From positions 558,001 to 622,000 of the forward strand of contig NZ_CP010827.1 of NCBI RefSeq assembly GCF_000833575.1: DNA of 64,000 nucleotides, written 5' to 3'. The stretch is from Corynebacterium singulare. Its GTDB lineage: Bacteria > Actinomycetota > Actinomycetes > Mycobacteriales > Mycobacteriaceae. The translations under genes and the position numbers were made by a program. Each line of letters begins with the position of its first letter. The first letter of the stretch is position 1. The notes beneath the pieces are model-generated. The model searched no databases, was not told where the DNA came from, and saw nothing but the letters and a program-made list of their open reading frames with translations. Of this stretch, positions 43,438 to 52,095 are shown piece by piece.

Positions 43438-44313
43438 CTACCCTGTTGGCCTCCAGAAGCCTTTGAAAGCCATCCCCATATTGTTCGTGCGCAGTGGGCC
43501 GGTTTGAACAGGGCTGCCTGCTTCCACGATCTGGCCATTGCCGGAATACATGGCCACATGCCCATCCCACACCACAAGATCGCCGGGCTGAAGGTCCTCA
43601 GCACTCACCTGCCTGCCCACCGCTTGGCTCTCGGCAGTGCGGGGAAGCTCTACCCCAGCCTGACGCCACGCCCACTGTGTAAGGCCAGAGCAGTCAAAGC
43701 TGCCATTACCGGTTCCTCCCCAACCATAGGGCGTTCCTACCTGTGACAATGCCGCCTGCGCTGCGGCCTGCCCCTGCTCAGAACCACCCTCAGCAGCAGG
43801 TGCGCGCAGCGCGTGACGGGCCACGCTCACCTCACCGGCATCATGATCATTCCGCCCGCGCACTGAAGGGCGAACCGCACGTTGACCAATAGGCACGAGC
43901 GGTGCAGCAGCTCGAAGCAACTCGCCAGCGAGACGCTTCACACGCAGCATGGCTTTGCTCACGTACTCCATCGCTAGGGCATGCAAGGCAGAACGTGCTG
44001 CGGCTTGTGCTGCCGGATTCGGAATGAGCAACCCGAGAGCGAGTGGAATGCCTCGCTGCACTAACTCGAAACCCAACCCCACGAGATCCCGGATGGTTGC
44101 TGAAATCAAGTTCCGCGCTGAACCTAGCGTTGAGTGCACGGTGGAAATGTCCTCACTGGCCTGGCGGGCGACAGCGAAAAGCGCACTAGGATCGCCGTGT
44201 GCAATCTCAGCCAAGGGGCCCGCTGCGGTGAGATCTGGCACAGTAGGCAAGCTCACGTCGGGAAGCTGCGCGGGCTGCAGGCGCGCGATCTGCGCGATCG
44301 CTGACTCCAACAT
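43438..44313 (-). CDS. NlpC/P60-domain hydrolase without signal peptide
   Basis: Protein of 291 aa. The C-terminal NlpC/P60 peptidoglycan-hydrolase domain has GTPYGWGGTGNGSFDCSGLT (catalytic Cys near residue 207), the histidine in VVWDGHVAMYSG, and EAGSP. The N-terminal 180 residues are helical, Ala/Leu-rich and lack a signal peptide, which is unusual for a cell-wall hydrolase. ATG 44313 overlaps the stop of the EspC-like gene (ATGA). The helical N-terminus plus the small helical partner upstream recall type VII (ESX) substrates, which would explain secretion. Confidence 0.82.
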   Translation of the reverse strand: MLESAIAQIARLQPAQLPDVSLPTVPDLTAAGPLAEIAHGDPSALFAVARQASEDISTVHSTLGSARNLISATIRDLVGLGFELVQRGIPLALGLLIPNPAAQAAARSALHALAMEYVSKAMLRVKRLAGELLRAAAPLVPIGQRAVRPSVRGRNDHDAGEVSVARHALRAPAAEGGSEQGQAAAQAALSQVGTPYGWGGTGNGSFDCSGLTQWAWRQAGVELPRTAESQAVGRQVSAEDLQPGDLVVWDGHVAMYSGNGQIVEAGSPVQTGPLRTNNMGMAFKGFWRPTG

Positions 44314-44597
44314 CACAGACCCCCGCACGCGCTCGCGAGGGCATGGTCGGCGTCCTCGGCTTCACGGGCCATAAGGAAGCTAGACTCCGCGACCGCCACT
44401 GCATCGGCCCTGACCTGGGTAAGCCGTGCGGAGAGGTTCTCCACGGCGGCAGCTAAAGCACTGGTAAAGCCCTCCAAGGCAGGGTCGTTCGGCAGTTCCG
44501 GAGGGGGAGTGGGGGAGGCCTGGGAGGCGTCGACAAGCTCGTGCGCCAAGCGGCGCGCATGTTCTGTGTCAATGGAAAAGGTCGTGAAGTCAGTCAT
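44313..44597 (-). CDS. Small helical protein, EspC/WXG100-like
   Basis: Acidic 94 aa protein made of two long helices (about residues 8-25 and 44-88) with a Pro-rich turn (PTPPPELPND). The C-terminal half has heptad-like Ala/Leu spacing and ends REAEDADHALASACGGL, which loosely resembles the tail of EspC-type ESX substrates, although the tyrosine of the YxxxD/E signal is missing. Translationally coupled with the NlpC/P60 gene. Assignment to the type VII family is inference. Confidence 0.6.
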   Translation of the reverse strand: MTDFTTFSIDTEHARRLAHELVDASQASPTPPPELPNDPALEGFTSALAAAVENLSARLTQVRADAVAVAESSFLMAREAEDADHALASACGGL

Positions 44598-44658
44598 GTC
44601 CTATTAGACTGCCGAACCCGCCGATCGGTTCCCTCCCAACTCTTATACAGTGGTGGGC

Positions 44659-45294
44659 ATGGATATCCACGTTGTAGACCACCCTCTCGCCACGTCCCGC
44701 CTCACGCTCATGCGTGATGCCCGCAGCGACAACGCAGCATTCCGCGCCGCCCTGCGCGACCTCGGCGCCATGCTCGTCTACGAGGCGGCCCGAGACCTGC
44801 CCGTCGAGCACTTCGACTGTGCTACTCCTGTCTCCACTGCAGACGGCACCCGCCTGCAGGATCCACCCATCATTGTGCCCATTATCCGCGCTGGCCTGGG
44901 CATGGTTGACCCGGCCCTGTCTATGATTCCGGATGCCCAGGTGGGCTTCATTGGTATGGCCCGTGATGAAACCACGCACCAACCAGTCCCGTACCTTGAG
45001 GCTCTGCCGCAGGATCTCAGCGGCCGCAGCGTCTTCGTAGTGGACCCCATGCTGGCCACTGGTGGCTCCCTCCTGCACTCTCTCAAGTTGCTGGCGGACC
45101 GCGGTGCCACAGACATCACGGCGATCTGCATGGTTTCCGCGCAGCCAGGTGTTGATGCACTGGCCAACTCCGGCCTGCCGGTGCGCCTTGTCACTGCGGC
45201 TATTGACCCCTCGCTCAACGATGACGCGTACATCGTTCCGGGGTTGGGTGATGCCGGTGACCGCCTGTATGGCCCGCGCAATATCGACCTCTAG
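44659..45294 (+). CDS. upp: Uracil phosphoribosyltransferase
   Basis: Salvage enzyme making UMP from uracil and PRPP (211 aa). It shows [16 protein letters not shown] at the N-terminus, [17 protein letters not shown], the PRPP loop [18 protein letters not shown] and the uracil-binding end [18 protein letters not shown] 44659 is chosen over a start 9 bp upstream. It is divergent from the EspC-like operon, with 61 bp between the starts. Confidence 0.96.
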   Translation: MDIHVVDHPLATSRLTLMRDARSDNAAFRAALRDLGAMLVYEAARDLPVEHFDCATPVSTADGTRLQDPPIIVPIIRAGLGMVDPALSMIPDAQVGFIGMARDETTHQPVPYLEALPQDLSGRSVFVVDPMLATGGSLLHSLKLLADRGATDITAICMVSAQPGVDALANSGLPVRLVTAAIDPSLNDDAYIVPGLGDAGDRLYGPRNIDL

Positions 45295-45302
45295 GAGCGA
45301 GC

Positions 45303-45348
45303 CGGGCAACTCCAGACCGCTCAGTATATCTGGCAGCTGACCTGCCCG
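45303..45348 (+). terminator. Two-tier hairpin after upp
   Basis: CGGGCA (45303-45308) pairs with TGCCCG (45343-45348), and an inner stem CCAGA (45312-45316) pairs with TCTGG (45329-45333). It lies 9 bp past the upp stop. There is no T-run, so it may act as an attenuator or factor-aided terminator. Confidence 0.45.
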
Positions 45349-45412
45349 ACTAACTGAACCGCATGGTCTAGTTGTAGACTCTTCCCCATAGAAAACCATG
45401 GAGGAGGACGCA

Positions 45413-46594
45413 GTGATCTCGGAATACGTGAGTGAGTGGTTCACAAACCACCGCGCGGAGGTCATCGCGTGGCGCCGTCATATTCACCGCCACCCGGAGA
45501 CTTCCAACAACGAAGTGGAAACTACTCGTTTCCTTGCCCGTACCCTCCGCGAATACGGCCTTGAGCCGCAACTTTTTCCCGAAACGGGCCTCATGGTGGA
45601 CATCGGGCCTGACACGGAGCTTGGTCGCCTCGCATTCCGTGCTGACATTGATGCGCTTCCCGTCACTGAAGTTACTGGTCTCGAATACACCTCTGAGGTA
45701 CCTGGTGTCATGCATGCGTGCGGGCACGATATCCACACGACCATCGCGTTGGCCACCGCGTGTGCGTTGGCTGATTTCCACCGTGAGCACGACCTCGATT
45801 GTGGAATTCGCGTGATTTTCCAACCTGCCGAGGAAGTATGGGTGGGCGGTGCCACCGATGTCATTGAGTGGGGAGCCCTCGAGGGCGTGAACTCCATCTT
45901 TGCCGTCCACGTGGAGCCGAAACTGCGCGTCGGCCGTATTGGCGTGCGTGCAGGTGCCATTACGTCCGCGACTGACGTTGTAGAAATCAACGTCACTGGT
46001 CCGGGTGGGCACACGTCGCGCCCACACTTGTCGGCGGATGTTGTCTACGCCTTGGGCAAGCTTCTTACAGATCTGCCGGGGCTGCTCTCGCGCCGTGTTG
46101 ACCCTCGTACTGGCACAGTCCTTGTGTTCGGCCAGGTCAATTCCGGCTATGCCCCGAACGCGATCCCGGAGACGGGCTCGGTATCCGGCACCATGCGCAC
46201 GGCGGATATTGGAATTTGGCGTGAAATGCAGACCCTCTTCGCGGAGCTTGTGGACCAGGTCCTTGCGCCGCTCGGGGTTGAGCATGAGTTGGTCTATCAC
46301 CGCGGGGTTCCGCCTGTGCTTAACGACGACGTCTCCACCGCCCTCCTTGCCAGCGCCGCCCAGGCCATTGATCCCCAGGCTGTCGTCCAGGCCCCGCAGT
46401 CGTCGGGCGGCGAGGATTTCTCGTGGTACCTGGAAAAGGTTCCAGGTTCCATGGCCCGCCTTGGTTGTTGGTCAGGTGAAGGTGAGCAGCATGATCTCCA
46501 CATGGGAGATTTGGCTCCGGATGAGCGCGCTATTGGTGTCGGTGTGAAACTCTTCGGTTCCGTGGCTGAGCAGTTTGCCAACGTGGAGGATTAG
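45413..46594 (+). CDS. M20-family amidohydrolase (AmiA/HipO type)
   Basis: Di-metal amidohydrolase/peptidase of 393 aa, the group that hydrolyses N-acyl amino acids (hippurate, indole-acetyl conjugates). Metal-site motifs are HACGHDIHTT (about residue 102), QPAEEVWVGG and the late GGEDFSWYL. The dimerisation domain carries GPGGHTSRPHL. GTG 45413 is chosen because GGAGGAGG sits 6 bp upstream; ATG 45398 overlaps that ribosome site. The gene order upp, amidohydrolase, lpdA is the one I recall for corynebacteria. Confidence 0.92.
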   Translation: MISEYVSEWFTNHRAEVIAWRRHIHRHPETSNNEVETTRFLARTLREYGLEPQLFPETGLMVDIGPDTELGRLAFRADIDALPVTEVTGLEYTSEVPGVMHACGHDIHTTIALATACALADFHREHDLDCGIRVIFQPAEEVWVGGATDVIEWGALEGVNSIFAVHVEPKLRVGRIGVRAGAITSATDVVEINVTGPGGHTSRPHLSADVVYALGKLLTDLPGLLSRRVDPRTGTVLVFGQVNSGYAPNAIPETGSVSGTMRTADIGIWREMQTLFAELVDQVLAPLGVEHELVYHRGVPPVLNDDVSTALLASAAQAIDPQAVVQAPQSSGGEDFSWYLEKVPGSMARLGCWSGEGEQHDLHMGDLAPDERAIGVGVKLFGSVAEQFANVED

Positions 46595-46652
46595 GCCCCC
46601 AACCATTACACTGTGACACGGATTTCCCAGAAATTTTATAGAAGGAGCGACA

Positions 46653-48077
46653 GTGTCACAGGAAGCCCCCCGCATCGTAATCATCGGCGGTGGCCCCGCA
46701 GGCTACGAGGCTGCGACCGCCGGCGCTAAGTATGGCGCGGACATTACGTTGGTTGAGGAGCAGGGCCCCGGTGGCTCCTCCGTACTTTTGGACTGCGTTC
46801 CTTCGAAGTCCTTTATTGCCGGCGCTAATCTCCGCACTGACTTCCGCCGCGCCGATGACATGGGCCTGAACAACCAGCTCAGCTCGCTTCAGCTTAACCT
46901 GCAGGCGCTTAACGGCCGTGTGCAGGCACTGGCGGGCAACCAGTCGCAGGACGTTCGCGTGGGTCTAGAGAAGATCGGCGTCAAGGTGATCGACGGCCGT
47001 GCAGCTTTCTCTGAGGACCAGCATGGCGTTAAAGGTGCTGCTCACCGCATCGATGTGAAACACAACGATGGAACCACTGAGACCCTCGATGCGGATCTCG
47101 TTCTTGTCGCTACCGGTGCCACTCCGCGTATCCTTCCGGGTGCGCAGCCTGATGGTGAGCGCATCCTCACGTGGCAGCAGGTCTACGACCTGAAGGAGGA
47201 ACCGGAGCACCTCATTGTGGTCGGTTCTGGTGTCACGGGTGCCGAGTTCGTCTCTGCTTTCGCCGAGATGGGCGTGCGCGTGACCATGGTGGCCTCCCGT
47301 GACCGCATCCTGCCGCATGATGACGCCGATGCTGCTGACGTCCTTGAGACCGTCCTGGCTGAGCGCGGCGTTGAGCTGGAGAAGAACTGCCGCGTGGAAA
47401 CTGTCTCCCGCACTGAGGACGGCAATGTGGTGGTCAAGACCCAGGATGGCCGTGAGATTCACGGCTCCCACGTCATCATGTCGATCGGTTCCATCCCGAA
47501 CACCAAGGACCTGGGGCTTGAGCACGTCGGCGTGGCCACCACCAAGTCCGGCCACATCGAGGTCGACCGCGTCTCCCGCACCAACGTCGCCGGCATCTAT
47601 GCCGCCGGTGACTGCTCCGACTTGTTCCCGCTGGCCTCCGTTGCCGCGATGCAGGGCCGTATCGCCATGTACCACTCGCTGGGTGAAGGCGTGTCTCCGC
47701 TGCGTCTGAAGACCGTTGCCACCGCCGTGTTTACCCGCCCGGAGATTGCTGCCGTGGGCTTTACCCAGGCAGAGATCGAGGCTGGCGAGGTTGCTGCCCG
47801 CACCATCATGATGCCGCTGAGCACCAACCCGCGCGCCAAGATGCGCTCCCTGCAGCACGGCTTTGTCAAGCTCTTCTGCCGCGCTACGTCCGGCCGCGTC
47901 ATTGGTGGCGTTGTCGTCGCCCCCACCGCTTCTGAGCTCATCCTGCCCATCGCTGTGGCCGTGACCAACCAGCTCACGGTGAACCAATTGGCGGACTCCT
48001 TCGCGGTTTACCCGTCCCTGTCCGGCACCATCACGGAAGCGGCCCGCCGCCTCGTTGCCCACGACGACTTGGAGTAG
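46653..48077 (+). CDS. lpdA: NAD(P)H-quinone dehydrogenase-type flavoprotein (LpdA)
   Basis: Pyridine-nucleotide disulfide-oxidoreductase fold (474 aa) with FAD motif VIIGGGPAGYEAA, NAD motif VGSGVTGAEFVSAFAEMG and second FAD motif GIYAAGDCSD. In the redox-active position GGTCxxxGCxPSK is replaced by GGSSVLLDCVPSK, so only one cysteine remains. The C-terminal catalytic His is Tyr (VYPSLSGTITEA). Both changes are those of mycobacterial LpdA (Rv3303c), a quinone reductase, and exclude a classical lipoamide dehydrogenase. GTG 46653 follows GAAGGAGCG. Confidence 0.9.
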   Translation: MSQEAPRIVIIGGGPAGYEAATAGAKYGADITLVEEQGPGGSSVLLDCVPSKSFIAGANLRTDFRRADDMGLNNQLSSLQLNLQALNGRVQALAGNQSQDVRVGLEKIGVKVIDGRAAFSEDQHGVKGAAHRIDVKHNDGTTETLDADLVLVATGATPRILPGAQPDGERILTWQQVYDLKEEPEHLIVVGSGVTGAEFVSAFAEMGVRVTMVASRDRILPHDDADAADVLETVLAERGVELEKNCRVETVSRTEDGNVVVKTQDGREIHGSHVIMSIGSIPNTKDLGLEHVGVATTKSGHIEVDRVSRTNVAGIYAAGDCSDLFPLASVAAMQGRIAMYHSLGEGVSPLRLKTVATAVFTRPEIAAVGFTQAEIEAGEVAARTIMMPLSTNPRAKMRSLQHGFVKLFCRATSGRVIGGVVVAPTASELILPIAVAVTNQLTVNQLADSFAVYPSLSGTITEAARRLVAHDDLE

Positions 48078-48124
48078 CGCGCCATACCTTCACTAGGTCT
48101 TCGAGTGTCCCGTGGTGCTTCTCT

Positions 48125-49432
48125 CTAGCTGGTGGCGTAGGCCGACTCTGGAGAGGTATTGAGGTCGAGGCTTACGGGTCTTCCGGCCTGAGGGAAGGCG
48201 CGCTGTGGGCATGCGGGCCGTGGGCAGGCGGCACAGCCGGGGCCGATGGGGGTTGCCTCGGACGGCGAGTGGTTAAGCGCGTCGGCGTAGACGACGCGAT
48301 CGGCCTGAGAAATATCGCAGCCGAGGCCCACGACGAATTCCTTGCGCGGAGTGCCCCAGGCCTGCGCTTGGCCTTGGACGAAGCGCGCGATCCACAGGTA
48401 GGTGTGGTCATCGGGCATCGAGGCCACTTGGCGCGTGATGCGGTTGGGGGTTTCGAAGGCTCGGTGCACGACCCACAGGGGGCAGGAGCCGCCGCTGCGG
48501 GCGAAGTGAAAGGCGGTAGAGGAGTGTCGCTTGGAAATGTTGCCCGCACGGTCGGTTCGGATGAAGGAGAAGGGGACACCGCGGTGGCCGGGGCGCTGTA
48601 ACGTCGACAAGCGCTGCGCCGTGGTTTCGAAGCCAGTTCCAAATGCGTTGGCGATGACGTCAATGTCATAGCGCGTTTCTTCCGCAGTGGTGAGGAACTG
48701 CGTGTAGGGCATGGTCACGGCGGCAGCAAAGTACTGGGCAAGGCCGAGGGTGCCGATGGTGCGTGCTTCGGCAGTAGGGAGCTCAGCTACGAGCTCAGCG
48801 CAGTGCTCTGGGTAAGCCAGGAGGCAGTACTGGAGTGCCATCTCAAAGACGAGTTGGGCCTCGGAAAGGCCGGCCCGAAGGTGGAGCTCGCGGTTGTGGA
48901 AGGTGCGACGTCGCGGGGAAGGCGAGGAAAAACGCGTGGTGACCCCGAAGTCCTCTTGGAGGAGCGAGGCGAGGCGCCCCCGGCGTAGGACGCGGTCACC
49001 AAGGCTCTCTGCTAGTTCTTCAGCGGCAATATCGAGGCTGTGGACGTAGTTGTGAGCATCGTAGAAGAAGTCACGCACAGACTCGAAGGAGCTGGTTTCG
49101 GCGGGGGTGTGGGCGGCAGCGGCAACAAGCCGGGGCAGAAGTTCAGGGAAGCGGCCGCTGAGATCGGTCAGGGTGGCTTCGGAGGCTTCGGGGAAAAGCT
49201 GGCGCAGCTCGGCAAGTGCGCGGAGGTCACGGTCTCCTGCGAAATAGGTCGGGTCCACGTCGAAGCGCTGGGTGAGCTGCATGAGGACGGTGACGGTGAG
49301 TGGGCGCTGGTCGTTTTCCAGCTGGTTGAGATAGCTCGTGGACAGGCCGAGTTGTTTGGCCATGGCGGCCTGGGTGAGGTCACGTTCCTTGCGCAGTGCG
49401 TGGATTCTCGCCCCCGCGTAGTGCTTCGTCAT
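48125..49432 (-). CDS. prpR: PrpR, RamB-family regulator of the methylcitrate operon
   Basis: Protein of 435 aa with an N-terminal XRE HTH (IHALRKERDLTQAAMAKQLG, STSYLNQLENDQRPLTV), a middle IrrE/ImmA-like metallopeptidase-derived region, and a C-terminal DUF2083 module (FSFIRTDRAGNISKRHSSTA, PLWVVHRAF). The end carries a Cys cluster GPGCAACPRPACPQRAFP that may bind an Fe-S or metal. It is divergent from prpDBC. In C. glutamicum the protein in this position activates prpDBC2 in response to 2-methylcitrate. ATG 49432 follows GGAGGAATAGGAG. Confidence 0.9.
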   Translation of the reverse strand: MTKHYAGARIHALRKERDLTQAAMAKQLGLSTSYLNQLENDQRPLTVTVLMQLTQRFDVDPTYFAGDRDLRALAELRQLFPEASEATLTDLSGRFPELLPRLVAAAAHTPAETSSFESVRDFFYDAHNYVHSLDIAAEELAESLGDRVLRRGRLASLLQEDFGVTTRFSSPSPRRRTFHNRELHLRAGLSEAQLVFEMALQYCLLAYPEHCAELVAELPTAEARTIGTLGLAQYFAAAVTMPYTQFLTTAEETRYDIDVIANAFGTGFETTAQRLSTLQRPGHRGVPFSFIRTDRAGNISKRHSSTAFHFARSGGSCPLWVVHRAFETPNRITRQVASMPDDHTYLWIARFVQGQAQAWGTPRKEFVVGLGCDISQADRVVYADALNHSPSEATPIGPGCAACPRPACPQRAFPQAGRPVSLDLNTSPESAYATS

Positions 49433-49480
49433 GCTCCTATTCCTCCCAGAACCCGTTCTGAACTCGGCGTTCCACAATAT

Positions 49481-49505
49481 TTGCACGTAACGCAAATACG
49501 TGCAA
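49481..49505. promoter_or_regulatory. Candidate PrpR operator between prpR and prpD
   Basis: Perfect 9-bp inverted repeat TTGCACGTA (49481-49489) and TACGTGCAA (49497-49505) with a 7-nt centre ACGCAAA. It contains TTTGC/GCAAA elements similar to the RamB box. It is centred in the divergent interval, 49 bp from the prpR ATG and about 100 bp from the prpD start, as expected for an autoregulated activator. Confidence 0.68.
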
Positions 49506-49601
49506 CAGATATACGCAGTTTACACATGTGGCGGGCCACACGGAACGCGAATTAATGTGATGGCTATCGCACTCAAAGTAGTCGCCCAAGAGGAGAACAC
49601 G

Positions 49602-51113
49602 TTGATTAACCACGAAGTACGGACCCGCAAGTCCGCTGAGAATTTCCCCATCGAAGAACACCTCGCCCACAAGATTGCTAAGGTAGCCGCCGATCCGGTC
49701 GAGGTTCCGGCCGAGACCACCGAGATGATCATTAACCGCATCATCGACAACGCCAGTGTTGCTGTGGCCTCAGCTACGCGCCGTCCCGTGACCTCGGCGC
49801 GAGTGATTGCGCAGGCCCATGAGACGTCGGAAAGCGGCGCCACCATCTTCGGAGTGGACGGTACCTACTCCGCCGAGTGGGCAGCACTGGCGAACGGCAC
49901 TGCTGTTCGCGAGCTGGATTACCATGACACCTTCCTCGCCGCTGACTACTCCCACCCGGGTGATAACATCCCGCCGATTCTCGCCGTGGCTCAGCACAAG
50001 GGCCTGACCGGCAAGGACCTCATCCGCGGCATCGCCACCGGCTACGAAATTCAGGTCAACCTGGTCAAGGGCATCTGCCTCCACGAATGGAAGATTGACC
50101 ACGTGGCGCACCTGGGCCCGTCCGTGGCAGCCGGTATTGGCACCATGCTGAATCTCGACGTCGAGACCATCTACCAGGCCATCGGCCAGGCGCTGCACAC
50201 CACCACTGCTACCCGCCAGTCCCGCAAGGGCCTCATTTCCTCCTGGAAGGCCTACGCCCCGGCCTTCGCTGGCAAGATGGGCATCGAAGCCGTCGACCGC
50301 TCTATGCGTGGCGAGGGTGCACCGGCCCCTATCTGGGAAGGTGAGGACGGCTTCATCGCGTGGATGTTGCACTCCCCAAAACACACCTACACCGTTCCGC
50401 TTCCGGCGGAGGGTGAGGAAAAGCGCGCCATCTTGGACACCTATACCAAGGAGCACTCTGCGGAGTACCAGGCACAGGCCCCGATTGATATGGCCTTCGC
50501 GTTAAAGAAGACACTGGCTGACAAGGGCCTGAAGACCGAGGATATCGAGTCCATCGTCCTCCACACCTCGCACCACACGCACTACGTCATCGGCACCGGT
50601 GCTAATGACCCGCAGAAGATGGATCCGAACGCCTCCCGTGAGACCCTGGACCACTCCATCATGTACATCTTCGCCGTGGCCCTTCAGGACGGCGAGTGGG
50701 ATTACGAGACCTCCTACTCTGATGAGCGCAAGCACCGCCAGGACACCATCGAGCTGTGGCACAAGATTTCCACCGTTGAGGACCCGGAGTGGACCCGCCG
50801 CTACCACTCCACCAACCTGGAGGAGAAGGCTTTCGGTGGCAAGGCCGTCATCACCTTCAAGGATGGCACCGTGGTGGAGGATGAGCGCGCGGTGGCCGAC
50901 GCCCACCCGCTCGGCGCCCGCCCCTTCGGCCGCGAGGAGTACATCAACAAGTTCAAGAAGCTCGCCGCTGGCAAGGTCTCGGAGGAGGAGCAGGAGCGCT
51001 TCCTCAAGGCTGCGCAGGACCTGGAGAACCTCACGGACCTCAGTGAGCTCAACGTTCGCCTCACCGACGAAGCCATCGCCACCGCACCCGAGACCCCGAA
51101 GGGACTGTTCTAA
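49602..51113 (+). CDS. prpD: 2-methylcitrate dehydratase PrpD
   Basis: MmgE/PrpD-family dehydratase (503 aa) turning 2-methylcitrate into 2-methyl-cis-aconitate for propionyl-CoA disposal. Family segments are [59 protein letters not shown] and [19 protein letters not shown]. The start is taken as TTG 49602, which is 7 bp after AGGAG and gives the usual [13 protein letters not shown]-terminus. ATG 49560 and GTG 49500 upstream are not supported by a ribosome site. First gene of prpDBC. Confidence 0.95.
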   Translation: MINHEVRTRKSAENFPIEEHLAHKIAKVAADPVEVPAETTEMIINRIIDNASVAVASATRRPVTSARVIAQAHETSESGATIFGVDGTYSAEWAALANGTAVRELDYHDTFLAADYSHPGDNIPPILAVAQHKGLTGKDLIRGIATGYEIQVNLVKGICLHEWKIDHVAHLGPSVAAGIGTMLNLDVETIYQAIGQALHTTTATRQSRKGLISSWKAYAPAFAGKMGIEAVDRSMRGEGAPAPIWEGEDGFIAWMLHSPKHTYTVPLPAEGEEKRAILDTYTKEHSAEYQAQAPIDMAFALKKTLADKGLKTEDIESIVLHTSHHTHYVIGTGANDPQKMDPNASRETLDHSIMYIFAVALQDGEWDYETSYSDERKHRQDTIELWHKISTVEDPEWTRRYHSTNLEEKAFGGKAVITFKDGTVVEDERAVADAHPLGARPFGREEYINKFKKLAAGKVSEEEQERFLKAAQDLENLTDLSELNVRLTDEAIATAPETPKGLF

Positions 51114-52046
51114 ATGGCTGGCCTGTTTGGTTCCACTATCAGCAATGCAGACAAGCGCAAGAGCTTCCGCGACGCGCTGAACGCACCAGAAATCACCACG
51201 CTGCCGGGCGCCTTCAACCCGCTGACCGCGCGCCTCATCCAGGATCTCGGTAGCTTCGGCGGCGTCTACGTCTCCGGAGCGGTGCTGGCTAACGACCTGG
51301 GTCTCCCGGACATTGGACTGACCACGTTGACCGAGGTAGCGCAGCGCGCCGGGCACATCGCCCGCGCCACGGATTTGCCGGTGCTTGTCGACGCCGACAC
51401 CGGCTTCGGCGAACCCATGTCCGCCGCCCGCACCGTCGCCGCGCTGGAGGACGCCGGCCTGGCCGGCTGCCACCTCGAAGACCAAGTCAACCCGAAGCGC
51501 TGTGGCCACCTCGATGGCAAGGAAGTGGTGCCGACGGATCTCATGGTTCGCCGCATCACCGCCGCCGTCAACGAGCGCCGCGATGAGAACTTCATCATCT
51601 GTGCCCGCACGGATGCCGCCGGCATCCACGGCATTGATGACGCCATCGAGCGCGCCAAGGCCTACGCCGATGCCGGCGCAGACCTCATCTTCACCGAGGC
51701 TCTGTACTCGCCCGAGGACTTCGAAAAGTTCCGCGCCGCCGTGGATACCCCACTGCTGGCCAACATGACGGAGTTCGGCAAGACCGAGCTGCTGTCGGCT
51801 AAGCGCATTGAAGACTTGGGCTACAACGCCGTCATCTGGCCGGTGTCCACCCTGCGCGTGGCCATGGGCGCTACCGAAGACTTCCTTCGCGACATGCAGA
51901 AAACCGGCCTGCAATCCGAGGAATGGCTCGAGCGCATGCAACACCGCTCCCGCCTTTACGAGCTTGTTCGTTACGACGAGTACAACGCCTTCGACCAGAG
52001 CGTGTTCACGTACTCCAAGGACAGCTACAAGCCCACTTTTGACTAA
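51114..52046 (+). CDS. prpB: 2-methylisocitrate lyase PrpB
   Basis: Isocitrate-lyase-superfamily barrel (310 aa) cleaving 2-methylisocitrate to pyruvate and succinate. The active-site signature is present as NPKRCGHLDGKE (catalytic Cys) together with PVLVDADTGFGEP for the metal site and SGAVLANDLGLPDIGLTT. The ATG directly follows the prpD stop, so translation is coupled. Confidence 0.97.
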   Translation: MAGLFGSTISNADKRKSFRDALNAPEITTLPGAFNPLTARLIQDLGSFGGVYVSGAVLANDLGLPDIGLTTLTEVAQRAGHIARATDLPVLVDADTGFGEPMSAARTVAALEDAGLAGCHLEDQVNPKRCGHLDGKEVVPTDLMVRRITAAVNERRDENFIICARTDAAGIHGIDDAIERAKAYADAGADLIFTEALYSPEDFEKFRAAVDTPLLANMTEFGKTELLSAKRIEDLGYNAVIWPVSTLRVAMGATEDFLRDMQKTGLQSEEWLERMQHRSRLYELVRYDEYNAFDQSVFTYSKDSYKPTFD

Positions 52047-52095
52047 TACCCCCGGCCTAGCCGACACGCTAGGCCCCCACATAAGGAGAAATACC

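Noticed and set aside
45366..45379. GTCTA-N4-TAGAC dyad upstream of the amidohydrolase as an McbR site
   Set aside because: Half-sites are in the reverse order and with 4 instead of 6 bp spacing; TAGACT here more likely serves as a -10 element.
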